This document shows positions 31,626 through 45,878 of a stretch of DNA of 64,000 nt, one piece after another; within the stretch, counting starts at the first letter, position 1, and every line of letters begins with the position of its first letter. A program made the position numbers and the translations under genes. The notes beneath the pieces are model-generated. The model ran no database searches and was not told where the DNA came from. It saw nothing but the letters and a program-made list of their open reading frames with translations. Source of the stretch: Saccharum officinarum (Eukaryota; Streptophyta; Magnoliopsida; Poales; Poaceae); NCBI GenBank assembly GCA_020631735.1, contig CM036225.1:65212662-65276661 (forward strand), given 5' to 3'.

Positions 31626-33514
31626 GGCTGTTTTGGGTGTGTTTTCGGGTGCGCCTAGCGATTTCAATAGGGTTTGAGTAATTCCGAGTTTGAATTTCAG
31701 ATTTCATGTAAATCTTCAAATATTCATATCTCATGCTAGGAGACTCCAAAAATAGTAAAAGTGGACTTTTTGGAAACCTTGAGAAGAGATATATGCAGTG
31801 GAGTCATAATATGTTACATGTTTGTAGGTATTTTCTAATGTCCTTATTTAAGTTTTAAAAATGCTCTAAAAATGCCTTTAAACCTAACCAGAGCAAGATC
31901 TGGAGTTTTAGACATCCAAAAATAGTGATTCTTGTTTTGTTAATTTTGTGATGACTTGTACTTGCTAGGAAAAATATTAAACACACTAGTTGTTTACTGT
32001 TTTCTTAAGGTTTTGATTTGACCTTGATAAATAAAGAAATCTACATTATATTGCTTGTCATTTTTATATCTCGAGTTGTGTTGATCCAAATGATGTTAAA
32101 TTTTTATGGTAGTCTTATCATGCTATGAGTGTACTGTGGTATAAATCTCATGGTCATTGCTTACTGCATGATCTAGTTATTGATTTAACTTGTTTATAGC
32201 TTGATAAATAGCTTATAAATAATATATAAATGATAAAATAGAAAATGTTGTTCTTTTACCTTACTACAATGTTTCTATATCATATTGATTCATAATATGG
32301 CCTTGTGTTCACAGAAAATATTGAGTTTTAGGTTTTACTTGCTCTCACATGATTTATCTCATTAGCTATTTGTCTTTTTCTTAGAGGTTGATATACTTGT
32401 CCAAATGGATGGAAATTTGGACAGTATATTTTTGGGAGCATTTGTAGACCCTTGTAATTTTGGTAGAATTTATTGAGTATCTTTATGATGTGGTCATAAT
32501 TCCACCTAATGATCTAAATAAATTAAGAAAATGTATTAAAAGAATTTATTTAGTAATTGACACTATGTTTTCTGATGTTCATTAGTCATGTACGAAATGT
32601 TGGTAAAGTTGGTTTTATCCAATTATATGTTTGCAACATAAGTTAATAATTATTTCTTGCAAATGAGGTTTCTGAACAAATTTGAGAATATTGTTAATTA
32701 CCCTATGCAAATGAGGTTTTCATGTCTTGTGTGCTATAACAAAGTTGTTGTAAATTTCATAATCTAGCTGCTGTTAAATTTTAGTGGCATTTGGTCAATT
32801 AATTTTTAAGTTATAGATGTTTAAAGTCCGGTTCCAGTTTTGGTTGCTCTCTGTTTGGAGCAGACCAGAGTCTGTAGTTTCATCTTTTCGACCAATTAAA
32901 CTTAGGAATCAGGCTTAGTGGATATTAAATGAATTGTAGACAATTTCATAAGCTTTCCAGAATGTCTTCTTGCAAGTCATTGGGATTTAGGGATCTCTAG
33001 TTATGATTGATTTACTGAGCTACTGTATGGATGTCCAGAAAGTGATAGATTTTGGTTGTAGTGCTTTGATTAACTTTGCCATGCTAGTGTGTTGAAGTGT
33101 GACTCATACCTTTGAAAGTACTTGGGTTGGTACCCTAGGATCTTATAAGACTTGTGTCTTGATTGATGTGCTTGCAATCTTCTATGTTATGCCCTAATAA
33201 GGATTAAGTTAATTAGCTCTAGGTGTTTATGTGAACTTTGGTATGCTTGCATGATTACTTTGTTTATTGCACTTCTATGCATTCATACATATGCATTATT
33301 GCACCTCATTTAGGTACGCTAGCTGAAGCACGTGAAGGACCTGATGTGGAGCCAAACCCGAAGGCGGTGTTTGGTGGATCCAAACCCGAAGACAGAAGGA
33401 CCGGACAAGTAGTAGTTTGGAGGTTGCTCGCCAAGTGACTTCATCTGACATACTCTAACTTGAGTCGGATCCCAGGCAAGCCCCGGAGCATCATAAGCCT
33501 CCTATCTTCAAAGC

Positions 33515-33517
<3 letters not shown>

Positions 33518-33599
<82 letters not shown>
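33518..33599. repeat. (TA)n microsatellite, about 80 bp
   Basis: Near-perfect TA dinucleotide array. The matching site of the 3' LTR (about 51404-51425) has only about 20 bp, so this array expanded or contracted after insertion and explains most of the 65-bp LTR length difference. Confidence 0.95.
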
Positions 33600-33601
<2 letters not shown>

Positions 33602-34612
33602 TATTGTTGCATTAAGTGGTAGGAGTTGGTTGGAAACCCTTGCTGCATTATATCATTCCTTGTCCAGATATATGAATCCTTGAATCCTACATAGATTAGG
33701 ATCGAGTAGATGCTTAGCCCTGCTTTAAGCGGTAGAAGTCAGGTGATTTCCTGTCACCTGCGAGATATAGGGATATTCATATATGGCACGGTGGGCTATA
33801 TTTGCTATCGTGGAATGGAACCATGTGTTAATAAAATGAAATAAGACCGGGCGGGATGATGATAGTGAAGCAACAAGGCATGGAGGTCTTGGGTGTGGAT
33901 CTATCCCCGTCTGAGTCGTTTAAGGACCGATTCGCTGTATGTCCTTGAGTCATGTTGAACGCAGTCTAACACTTAGTTGGCCGGATAAGCCGTTCCGACC
34001 GCGAAGCCGAGTAATATGGTTCAGGCCAGGAATCGAATGGTAGGTTGCTTCTTGGAGGAGAGAAAGGATGTGCTTAGGGACATTGGCGTGAGACCAAGGG
34101 GGGGTTAGAGTCCCTATCACCTGGCAGAGTGTCGCCCTTGGGGTCACGACATCATTCGGACCCGCGATTCCTGAATCATATGAAAAGGTGGCCTGTGCGA
34201 CCCTGGCAGGGGTCTGCACGGTGAGTGTTAGAAATACCCCTCCAGCTGGATAGGAATTCGATTCGAATCGCCGTCGCTCCCGGTTAGTGAGCACTTGACT
34301 TGAGCAGCGGCAACGTAGATTCCATTAAATTGAACGGATGGTTAATTGGATCACGATGGAAAGGTTGCCTCAATTTATACCTGCTATGGTTAATATTGTT
34401 TGCTCCTAATAAAGTGAGTGCTCTAGTACAGGTTCTAATATAGATGATAGGTTAATAATAATTAACTTGATGCTTAAGCATTAATGATTGATCATCTATA
34501 TTAAGCTTTTATGCAAAATATTGTCAAGCCAGCCCACTTTATATCAGCCTTGCATGATCCTTGGTGTCACCTTATTTCTGGTTTCTGATGGGTAAGTCTA
34601 GCTGAGTACTTT

Positions 34613-37193
34613 TGTAGGGTCGAGATGGCGGACTAGAGGGGGGGGATGAATAGTCCTTTCCAAAATTAATCGCGTCGGCAAACCGAAACAAATGCGGAAT
34701 TAAAACTATCGGTCTAGCCAAGACTACACCCCTCTATCTAAGTTCACAAGCACCTCACAAAGATCGTAAACATGTAACTAAGGTGCTTTCCTTAGCAAGA
34801 GCTCTCCTAAACAATTCTAGAGCAAGGTCACATAAACCTATGCACTAGTACTTTAGCAAAGCCGGGGAGCTCCTACACAATTCTAGTAAGCAAAAGCACG
34901 AAGCCACCTATGCTCACTAGCAATGCTCAATAGCAAGGCAACTAATGCCAAACTAGAGAGCGCAAAATACTTAGCTACACAAACTAAGCAATATGACTAA
35001 CAAGGTTACACAAACCAAATTAGCCACGCAACGGGAGCTACTTCTATGCTACACAAGCAAGAAGGTAACTAGCTAACTACACAAGCAAACTAGTTACAAG
35101 AGCAACTACACAAGCATAAGTATATGAATGTAAATACAAGCTTGTGAATCGAAAGCAAACCACCGAGAAGATGTACACAATGTTGACACGGCGGTTTTTC
35201 ACCGAGGTTCACTTGGTTGCCACTAAGCTAGTCCCCGTTGTGGCGATACACCCACTTGATGGATCACGAGCTAATTGACTATCAAGAGTCAAACCCTCAG
35301 CGGGTGCCGCACATCCACTCTCAAGATGGGGATCCTCCAAGCCACGAGCTTTACTAGAGTTGCTCTTCGCGATCCCCGCGGGGTGAGCACAATCCCCCTC
35401 ACAAATCCTCCTCCGGAGCCACGCACAATCTCCACGCGTGCTTCAACGGAGTCGCAAGCCACCAAGCCGTCTAGGAGGTGGCAACCTCCAAGAGTAACAA
35501 GCACCACCGGCTTGCAACACGATCACCTAGTGCCACTCGATGCAATCCTCTCGATGCAACGCACTAGAATCGCTCTCTCACTCGATCCGATGAACACTAT
35601 CAAGCATGAGTGAGTTAGAGGGCTTCCAAGCACTACCACATAAGCCACCAAGGCCAAAGTGTGCTCCGCTCACGGCCACAGCCGGCCAAGGCATCTATTT
35701 ATAACCCCACGATCAAATAGAGCCGTTACCCCTTCACTGGGCAAAACTCGGGACGACCGGACGCGCCGGTCGTAACTGACCAGACGCGCTTCACCGCGTC
35801 CGGTCGCCCTGCGACGTCCACGTGTCTCTCAAAATTCAAATGCGACCGTTAGATCCTCCAACGGTCACTGCGCCAACGGTCAAATCCCATGACCGGACGC
35901 GCCTCTCAAAACGACCGGACGCGCCGGTCCCGATGACCGGACGCGCCTGTCGAACGACCGGACGCGCTGATCTTACTGACCCACGCGCCCGCGACGCAAC
36001 GATCGGACGCGCTCCTTGCGATGACCGGACGCGACAGTGCCCGCGTCCGGTTAGAGTCCAGTAAGCTCCTTCAACGATCGGACGCGTCCGATCATGTGTG
36101 ACCGGACGCGCCTCGCGTCCGATCGTACTCAGTTTCCTCTGGACACCTGACCGGACGCGCCGGTCCCGTGAAGGACCGGATGCGCCGGTCGCGCGCTTCT
36201 CTCTTACGCTCAGTTGTACTGACCGGACGCGCTGGTCAGGCCAGACCCGCGTCCGGTCACAAACCCTAGCACCCGCGCCTGCGCTGTACTGACCGGACGC
36301 GTCCGGTCATTCCATGACCGCGTCCGGTGCAGCGTCCGGTCACCTCTGTGACCTCCGTTCGCCTCCGTTTCTTTTCCGACTTCCGGCGTAGTGGAAAATA
36401 GGCATTTCAACTTCTCAAAAACGCCTGAATCCCGCGCTCGCAAAGCTCGGCGGGAGGGAGAGAGGAACCCAAATCCTCTCTACCGCTTAAACTTCATCGC
36501 CTTCATAAATGTGCCAACACCAACAAGTGAACACCACCTTGTGCACGTGTGTTAGCATTTTCACAAACATTTTACCGAAGGAGTTAACCACTCAACTTGT
36601 CACGCCACTCGATCCTAGCAACGATGCATAGTTAGATCACACGAGTGGCACTAGATGACCGATATGCAAACAAGTTTGCCCCTCTTGATAGTACGGCCAT
36701 CTATCCTAAACCCGGTCATAAACTTCTCTACACACCTATGACCGGTGAAATGGAAATGCCCTAGGTTATACCTTTGCCTTGCGCATTCCACTCCATCTCC
36801 TCCGACGTTGATGCAACACATGCACCAACCATATCACAAATGATATGATCCACTTCATATCATCATGTGACCTTGGTCCATCGATCTTGACCTCACTTGC
36901 TCTTCACCGTTGCGTCGGTCCATCGGCGCCAAGTCTTGCTCAAGCTTCACCGCCTCGCGGTCCATCGCTCCAAAGCCTCCGACTTGCCCTTCACACTTGC
37001 AACCGGTCCATCAAGCCAAGCCTCATCTTGATCTTCGTCACCTTGGTCACATGACTCCATGTCATGTCTCATATGCAATGAGCTCCTTCATGACACAATC
37101 ATCTATGGACTAATTCCCTGTGTATCTCACATAAACACAATTAGTCCACCTAAGGTTGTCACTCAATTACCAAAACCAAACAAGGACCTCTCA
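34613..37193 (-). mobile_element. Sirevirus-like solo LTR, minus orientation (2,581 bp)
   Basis: Flanked by the TSD ACTTT (34608-34612 and 37194-37198). On the minus strand it starts TGAGAGGTCCTTG and ends CGACCCTACA. It resembles the LTR at 57576-60013 most closely, including the block around 35240-35350. No internal region is attached, so it is the product of LTR-LTR recombination. The palindrome array lies at about 35755-36345; the minus-strand TATA box is at 35696-35703 and the ACGT element at 35813-35826. Confidence 0.93.
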
Positions 37194-37658
37194 ACTTTGT
37201 CGTACTCAGGGTTTTATCCCCACTTGTTGCGGGTTGTGATGTATCATGGCGACTGCAAGAGTTGGTCGGCTCCTGCCGTAGAGGCGGAGCGTGATCACGG
37301 GCATGATCCTTCTTATTCATCTTGCCTCTAATGCTTTTGTTGGAAGTCGACCTTGGTACTGGCATGTATTTGAAATAAGATAAATGTTAGTTTCAAATTA
37401 CTTTGCTTCCGCTACTTTTCAAACTAAGTTGTAATAACTATGTTAAACTCCGATGTATATTGAATTACTTGTGAAATGGTTGTAATATGTGACTTGTTAT
37501 GTTGAATCACTACGATCTTGGCTTGTATGTTGGTTGGTTTGAAATCCCTCGTGATTTCACTGGACTATCAGAGTTATATGGGCTCAAGTGCGAGAATTTG
37601 ATCACTTCGGTGATTGTTTTTGTACTGATGCTCTTATAATTTGGACGGTTCCATTACA

Positions 37659-40600
37659 GATAGTATCGGAGCAAGATTCAACATTAAACTTGTCGTATGT
37701 GTATTTAAAACAAAGGTTTTGTTTTATAAAATCAATTTTATCAACTTATAGCTATATATAGGTTTGTGAAAACTGAATTCTAAATCTAAGTATGCCAGTG
37801 GTCAATTTCCTTATGCCCATATAAGGATTATTAGGTGGCTTATATAAGTACTAACTTGGGGGTTTTTCATTTATGCATCTACGCCCAGGCCAAGGTATGT
37901 ATGTGTGATGACTCTCCCATACTATGCTACCCGGAGTGTTAGATTGGTGGTAGCCTTCATATATGAGATAGTCATATATGTCGCTAGTTTACTTTTATGT
38001 AACATCGCACCTACGCTCAGGTAAGTGTGAGTTATGAGAGCATGACCGTACAACCTGCGGTCTAGGGGAGAGCTAGTTTTGGTTACTGGATTATGTACAT
38101 GTTACACACATGTATTTATGAAGGTACTTAATTGTGGGTGATCGAATGATTCGGGTAGTTTTGGTGCTACATGTATATATACGGGGTATATGTACATGGG
38201 AGTACTTAGAATTTTACTTCCATGCTTTCATTGTGTGCCATATATTGGGGAATTGTTGGGCTGAAATAAAAATTTTCTGCAGGTACGCTAACCACGAATG
38301 CGTAAGTCGAATGTAGCTGACGACTAGCTATATATCGAGAGAGTGCGTGTTATGCCACCGACATAGAACGTGATCGCCACCTTAGGTTGACAATCTTGTG
38401 AGGACGAATAGGACGAAGCATGCATCTTCATGATTGTTGCTTTATGCATAGCTATACTCCTCTCACCCTTGTTCTATAGTGTGTAACTTATGATCAATGT
38501 GTTACACTATCTTTCTTGAGTGAAGCTAAATAAGAATGCCTTACTCCATGTTGTTTGAGAAAAGTGTGTGCTTAGCCTTGCTAGAAATAGTCGTGGTTAC
38601 ATGCTTGAACCTATAGATGCCCTTTAGGTTAGCCAAGTGGCGGATATGTTGTCATACAGGTGTTTGCAAATGCTTTAGACCTCACCTAAGTAATTGTGAT
38701 TCTTATTAATGAATTAAATTGGTTGGTCTAAGGTAACAATATTTAGAGCTACTAGAATAACATGTTTGTGTGCTCTCTTGTTAAGTAGAATAAAGACAAG
38801 CTTTGTTTTGCTTATTAAACGTTGGCTGCTAGAACTGTTTCTGTTGTAGTGATGCTTTTGTGATCATAATGGTGTTTTCTGTAGTTATAGAGAATACCAA
38901 AGTTGTAGCTAACTTACTTATCTATCTTGTCCTAAAATTTTATGACACTAGGCCTTATGTTTTGAGAGTTATAGATTTTAGAAGTTTGTTGTCAGAATCT
39001 GCTCATGTTCAGAACAAATCTGAATGTTTGCTTTATTTGACCTATGTGCTTATGGAATCATGTCTTGAAGATAATAGAAGAAGTGTAGTACTTTTTCTAA
39101 GATTTCCAAAGTGTCCTATATCACAAATTTTGGTGGTCTAAATCTCTACTTATGAGCTTGTAAAGTGGAATGACAGAATCTGTTCAAATCTGGGCAGAAA
39201 TGTCTTCTTTATGTTGATTAACCTTGTTAGCTGTAGAATTATCCTAATACGATAATAAGAAAGTTATAGACAATTTAATAAGCTTTACATAAAGTTAAGG
39301 ATCACTTTTGTTAGGTTTCTAGAACTCCAGTTATGCATTTTTGAAGTTCTTGTCAGTTTTCTGTCCATATTGGTACAGATCTGAAACATTAGCATTTTTG
39401 GTCATGTTAATCTATGAATTTACTTTTGGTATGAATAACTAAAGTGTAGTCAACTTCCTAAGCTTTCTGGAAAGTCTAGGATCACCTTTATAGAATATCT
39501 ACAACCTCAGTTATGGTTGAAACAAGTAGTTACTATGCTGCTGTCTAGATTCTATGTACATGCTAAGTTGGCTCCCTTAGCTAGCGTTTGTTTTGAGCTA
39601 AACTTGTAGTTAGTTCATGCTTGACATAAATGCTTATTTTGGGTGAGCCTTGTGCCTTGTATTGGTTGCTTAAGCCCATTCGTTTGAATTTTCTCAAATG
39701 ACTGCTTGATTGTGATGTTGTATGTATGCTTGTTATCTAGGTAGGCCATAGTTGTCACCTCGTTGTCCTCGGTAAGCATGCGAGTGTCGAATAGCTTTAT
39801 CTTAGGGCAACACTCGAGTTACGAGAACTGATCTCTTGGTGTTGTCTGCAATTAGGTTCTCTATCTTAGGAGCCTGAGCCTGTAGACTTGGTGGTTAGCC
39901 CTTGAATGTTTGTATCCATGCCTTTGCTTGACCAAAAGCCCAAAGTTGAGTTCTCCTATATGTTTGTATAAGCCGTGGATGTTTTTCAACCCTTTTTGTG
40001 AAGACCCTTATCGACTGACCCACCAAGTTAACTTTCATCAATGCTAGGCGTGAGTGGAATCAAGTAAAAATCTCGTGCTTAGTCACCTTCGGCAATTGAG
40101 CTATGTTCTCTTGTGCTATGTTTTAGATCTGCGAATAGCTTCCCTGTTGATTCTAAACCTTGTGACTGCCTTTGCTTGCTATCCCTCCTTGTATGGCGCT
40201 TGTTCTTACAACCCATTGGTGCCACTTGAAATTTCACTTTCGTTGTGCGTTTAGTAATGGTGTTATGAGTAGCCGCTGATGGTGCCGCGACAAAACCAAG
40301 GGCCTCCTGTGGCTGCAGACACATGGCTGGCTGCCTGGCACGCGCTGGTATCACAGTTTCTAGTCATGATCCATTATCAAACGACAGACGATGTGCTATT
40401 TTCTTGTGTTCCTTCTTGGTTATCTCTCCATATCATATCGTAAGATCCATATCTTAGACCGAAAGTAGTGGAGCTTCCTCCTGAAGTTGCTAAGAGGATA
40501 ACCCTTGAAGAACAGGTCACCGACATAAACTTTAACAGACTGCAATATGTGGTAGTCAAGTGACTCTACTTAGTTGCCTAAGTATTGACAACCAGCATCT

Positions 40601-40703
40601 AGGGAGCCACGTATCTCAGCTCTGTTGGATAAAAAGGACACACAACACTTACTTTTGGATAAGTTATCTGTGGGATGAGAATCGATTGTCGCATTGTGCA
40701 TAT
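37659..40703 (+). other. LARD internal region, 5' part (PBS, no gene)
   Basis: Begins with the PBS-like TAGTATCGGAGCAAG, then AT-rich sequence. Three or more degenerate units of about 150-190 bp lie between 38870 and 39560, built on the same phrases as in the LTRs. Near 40280-40380 a short frame starting MVPRQNQGPPVAAD could be a decayed gag start, but that is weak. The region is interrupted at 40704 by an inverted solo LTR. Confidence 0.6.
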
Positions 40704-43700
40704 TGTAACAGAACCGACCAAATTATAAGAGCACAAGTACAAAAACAAGCACCGAAGCGCTCAAATTTTCGAACTTGAGCCCATATAATCCCGGTAGTCA
40801 ATCGAAACCACGAAGGATTTCAAACCAACTTGCTTACAACCAAGATCGCATCATTCAACATACAACATCATACGTTACCTTTCGCAAGTAGTTCCGAAAT
40901 AAGTTTACACACGCGAAGTCGCAATTATTACAAACCCAGTTTATGAAAGTAGCGGAAGCATAAACACACCCGTTGTTTAACTACTGCCAGTCTTGATGAT
41001 CAACCTCCCACAAAAGCATGAGAAAAGTACATAAAGATGATCACGCCCAAGTGATCTAGTCTTCTTCACCCGCAGGGTGGAGACAAGTCTTGCAGAAGCC
41101 TTGATAGAGCATATCATCTGCAACAGGAGGGAATAAACCCTGAGTACTGGAATGTATTCAGCTAGACTTACCCGTCGAAAACCAGAAATAAGATGACACC
41201 AAGGATTATGCAAGGCTTACACAAGGGGCTAGCTGACATAACATTTTGCATAAAGGCATAAGTAATTGAAACTCTTATAACCTGTACTAGCAGTTATTTT
41301 TAGCATTTACCTGTCATCTATCTTAGCACCTGTACTAAACATGCACTTGATTATAATCAAACAACATGATTATTATATCCATAGCAGGTATATCATTATG
41401 GCAACATTGTATCATTCCCTTAACCACCAGTTCATTTAATGAGGTCTACGTTGCCGCTGCTCAAGTCAAGTGCTCACTAACCGGGAGCGACGGCGATTCG
41501 AATCGAATTCCTATCCAGCTGGAGGGGTATTTCTAACACTCACCGAGTCACGCCTAGCGAAGGCTGCTCAGGTCATCTTTTGTACAGTTCAGGAATCGCG
41601 GGCCCGAATAATGTCGCGTCCCCAAGGGCGACACTCTGCCAGGTGATAGGGACTCTAACCCCCCTTGGTCTCACGCCAATGTCCCCAAGCACATCCTTTC
41701 TCTCCTCCAAGATGCAACCTACCATTCGATTCCCGGCCTGAACCATACTACTCGACTTCGCGGTCGGAACGGCTTATCCGGCCAACTAAGTGTTAGACTG
41801 CGTTCAACATGACTCAAGGACGTACATCGAATCGGTCCTTAAACGACTCAGACGGGCATAGCTCCACACCCAAGACGTGAAGTGTCTTGCGGCTGTACTA
41901 TCGAACTCCCGCCCGGTCTCAATTTCATTTTAAGGCATGGTTCCATCCACGATAGCCATAAAGCCACTCGTGACTCCTTCCTACATCTCGCGGATGACCG
42001 GAAATCACCCGACTTCTACCGAACTAAGCAGGGCTAAGCATTGACACGTGCCTAAACCTAATATAGGATTAAGTACGATATCTGGACAAGGACAGGTATA
42101 ATGCAACAATTGTTTTCATACAACTCCTACAACTTAATGCAGTAAACAATTAAAAGTACTCAAGATTAATTTATAAAACAGTAGGTTCAGCATGCACCGG
42201 GGCTTGCCTTTGAGAAAAGTTGAAGGCCGGTGGTCAGGGCACTCCGGCAAGTCTTCAGCGGCGTCTCCTTCGCCTGCTGGATCCTCGGGCTCCTGCTGCT
42301 CCTGGTTCTCCTCCGGAATTACAGGCTCGAATTCAAGGAGAGTTACTCCCTCCGGTACACCTATTGCATGAATGCACAATAAATATCATGAATGCATAAA
42401 TGGGTGCAACATGCTCGGAATGAAATGCATTTCAGAAATAAAATACTCTATTCAAGTTATTGTATTAGTACATGCAAATCTCTTCTCCGGTGGAGAAGTA
42501 CTTACCTAATCTATCCAACCTAAGATATAGTTGTTCCTCTTCGGTTAAGGCCCTAACACCTAACAAACACAAGAGTAACATTACTTAGGGTACCACAGTA
42601 AGTTATTCTGGACAGCAGCTCAAAGATTCTGACATAACTGAAGATTCCTAACTCCAAAAGATATGATCTAAGACAACCTGGAAAGCTTAAGAAATGTTCC
42701 ACAAAATGTTTTCAGATCACAACACTAAATTCTAAAGTTTACCTAATCGAAATTCCAAAGTTCCAGAATCTGTTCTCTCTAAACAGAGAGCAGTAAATTC
42801 TGGACTGGCACTTTAAACAGCTATAACTCCCAAACTACTAAGTCAAATGCTCCCAAATTTTGACACAAGCTAATTTACAATTTTTACTACAACTTTGGTA
42901 TTTACAAGTTTTCCAGCAACCACCTTTATCCAAGGTCAAACCTAGAAATACTATCAGCTGTCCAGAAAACCTAACATTGTAAAGGTTAAATATTTATTGA
43001 TGTGGCAACATTCTCTAAGACCAAACTAATACTACTACAAGTTCACAAATGTCACAAAAACACCAGAAAGTAAGGTGTGCCCACCTAGAATATTTATTTA
43101 AACCCATTTCTTAATTTACTTAAGTAATTAAGTGGAATTTCAATCATATATGTAAACTGCTCCTAAAATTCTACAAAAATTACAGGAGACTCTCTGACCC
43201 AAAAAGAGGCTACTGTAAAACTTTGAACTAAATTTATTCACAGGAACTTCCTACATAAAATTCACAAGCCTAAAAGGCTGATTTTTGTATAAATAACAAA
43301 GCATAGTAAAAAGTGTCAAACAACAGATTTTCTAATTTTCTTAGATACTCTAGGGTACCAAGACATTCTCCAAAAACTTATATGAACATTGCACATGTAA
43401 AAAAATTACAAAAATACATTTAAGTATTTCCTAGAATAACAAGATAGCATAATAACTTGAAAAGTACTTAAGCACTACTGCCCAAATTTTTACCAAAGCT
43501 AGAGCAAGTATAAATTAGCCTACTCACCAAATTTCATAATTTTTGGAACACTAAAACTCAAGATATAATTTAAACAAGTTTGCATGTGATTTAAAACCCA
43601 CTTCAAAGACCTATTTAAATATCCCAGAAAACAAACATCACATAACAAGTTCATATTTTTCTAAAATACTACACACCCTGTGGATTCCAACAAAATTTAT

Positions 43701-45873
43701 CTCATAATTTTTGGGCAAGTAAAACCCTAGATCTACATTTTCCAAACTTAACCAAAATTCTGTAGCAAAAATAAATAAAAATGAAAAAGATCTCATTTTA
43801 TACTGGGCCGGCCCGGGAAAGGACGCGGCCCACGGCGCTCGCGCGCGGCCCGCGACACACGCGCGGCCTGCTCAGCCATCCCGCGCGCGCGCGAGTGCTG
43901 ACAGCGCGGGCCCGCCGGTCAGAGGGAGAGGAGCGAAGGGGGAAGACGGCCGCGACTCCGGCGAGCTCAAGCTCACCGACGACGGCGCTTCCGGCGACGG
44001 GAAGAGCACCAAAGGCTTCCCCGTGACCCTCCGCATCGACCAGACCCAGTTTGGCTGACCCTATCCCAACCTAACTCCGACGGCCATGGCGACCGCGGCT
44101 CGGAGGCGGCACCCGGTGGCGGTCCGGCGAGCTCCGGTGGCCAGGGACCTAAGTGAGGTGTACTACGGCTTGCTGAGGACATGGCGGACCCCTCCATGCC
44201 AAGGAAGAAGACAGAGGTGGAGTGAGTGCCGCTGGCCGCGTGAGCACCGCACCGGCGGCCATGGCGCGGCAGCGCACGACGGTGTTCCGGCGTGTGCCGG
44301 CCCTCCCAACCGGTAGCGTCATCACCTAGGCTGCTCTACCCACCCCGAAACCCAGAACACTTAGCAGGAAGAATGGAGGGTGACCGTAGGGAGCTGGCCA
44401 CGGTGAGCCGCCGCGCGGACAGTGCGCCGGCGAGGACTTCTGGTGGTGGAAAACGAAATTCGCCCTCACCTCGACACAATCCGGTCAAGCCACGGTTGGA
44501 GGAGGTAGAGGGGATTCGGGTGGAGCGGTGGACGGGATTTGGAGGACGGGGGTGCGACGGTGAGCTTGCACGAGCACAGAGCGGGCTGCGGCGACAATGG
44601 CGCCTTCGTTCTCCGCCTCGGTGAACCCGGCCAGAGCGAGAGGGAGGAGGAAGGAGAGTGAGCACGGGTGATGGGGACTGAGGTGTCGACTCCCACTTCA
44701 CTCACGCGCGCGAGCTCGCGACGTGGAGGCGATGGCAGCGCTCGGTCGCCACGCGTCGCCGCTCTTCTGCCCGCGCGCCACGGCATGAAGCTGCCGGTCG
44801 ACTGAATGCCGATGCTGTCGACTGAATGGAGTTCGTCACCGTTCGACTGATAGAGAAACTTCGTCGATGATTAACTCCCAAACCATTGAGAACCAGACGT
44901 GGGTGATGTTGGCAAAGTTGTAGAGCTACATGAGGACTACAAGTTTGTCAATTGGAGTTTGGGCTGGTTCGGCCTAGATTTGAAACTACAAGGCTCCAAA
45001 GTGGTGCCCCTTGAAACTGAAACTTAGTTTCAGTCACTAAGCCGACTGAAACCTGATTTTCTAGACACCATATCTCCTAAACCATTTAGAACTAGGTGAT
45101 GGTGATATTGACAATGTTGTAGAGCTATGTGTGGAAAACAACTTTGTCAATTGGCTCCAGGACTGGTTTGGCCTAGTTTGTGAGTTACAAGTTGCTAAAG
45201 TGAGGTACAGTGAAACTGAAAAGTCCAATTTCCAGACTTAGAATTTTTTTCTAAGTGTTGATCACCACTCAAGTTGACTTGTGGGCCATTTTTTAGCATG
45301 TTCTGGTCATTTTCATGAGATGGCCATATTAGAACTTTTGTTCCTCATGAAATTCTCTACAACTTTACTTAAGGTTGCTTCTCCATGCAAGATTTCTATA
45401 CTGGACTTTTTAATTGGTCAAACCAGATCACTCTAGGGTTCCAAACTTGGTCAACAACATTTGGAAGGGTAATTTGGTAATTTTGGTCAACATGAACATT
45501 GCTCCACTACTTACCCTAAATGTAATTAAGGTGTTATAAGACCTAATTAACCACTCTACATATTGGTTGCACAAAGTTCCTAGTGTCACATTCTTTGGAA
45601 CAAGTATTTCAATACTTTCACCCAAATGTTGCAAGCCCATGTTGCACATGTTGCATGAGTGTGTTGCATAACACTTGCTAGTTATGTTACACTAAAGTGG
45701 TTGACATGTCTCACAAGGAAATTGCACATAAGGTACTTATGTTTTGCACACTACTCACTTCTCACTTCACATGAAATATAAACATATCATAAGCTTATGC
45801 ATGAATGAATGATGCTTGCTTATGCTCATGCAAATGCAATGCCATTAAGGAGCTAAACACCTGGGGTGTTACA
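40704..45873 (-). mobile_element. Solo LTR of the giant-LTR family, inverted (5,170 bp)
   Basis: The TSD CATAT is at 40699-40703 and 45874-45878. Read on the minus strand it starts TGTAACACCCCAGGTGTT, as do the LTRs around it, and ends GGTTCTGTTACA. Only parts align closely with the flanking LTRs (for example 41443-41545 against about 34200-34300), so it is a related but diverged member. The GC-rich island is at about 43800-44800. Short frames here are not genes. Confidence 0.9.
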
Positions 45874-45878
45874 CATAT

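Larger units (their letters stand above)
29623..37658 (+). repeat. 5' LTR of LARD-like element, interrupted by a solo LTR
   Basis: Matches 47514-52898. It ends CCATTACA, followed by TAGTATCGGAGCAAG, a one-base variant of a tRNA-iMet PBS. It holds a GC-rich island, a (TA)n array and, at 34613-37193, an inverted Sirevirus solo LTR. Much of the rest consists of degenerate copies of a phrase built on AAAGTTGTAGA, AGCTTTCCAGAA and AGTTATG. Confidence 0.92.
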
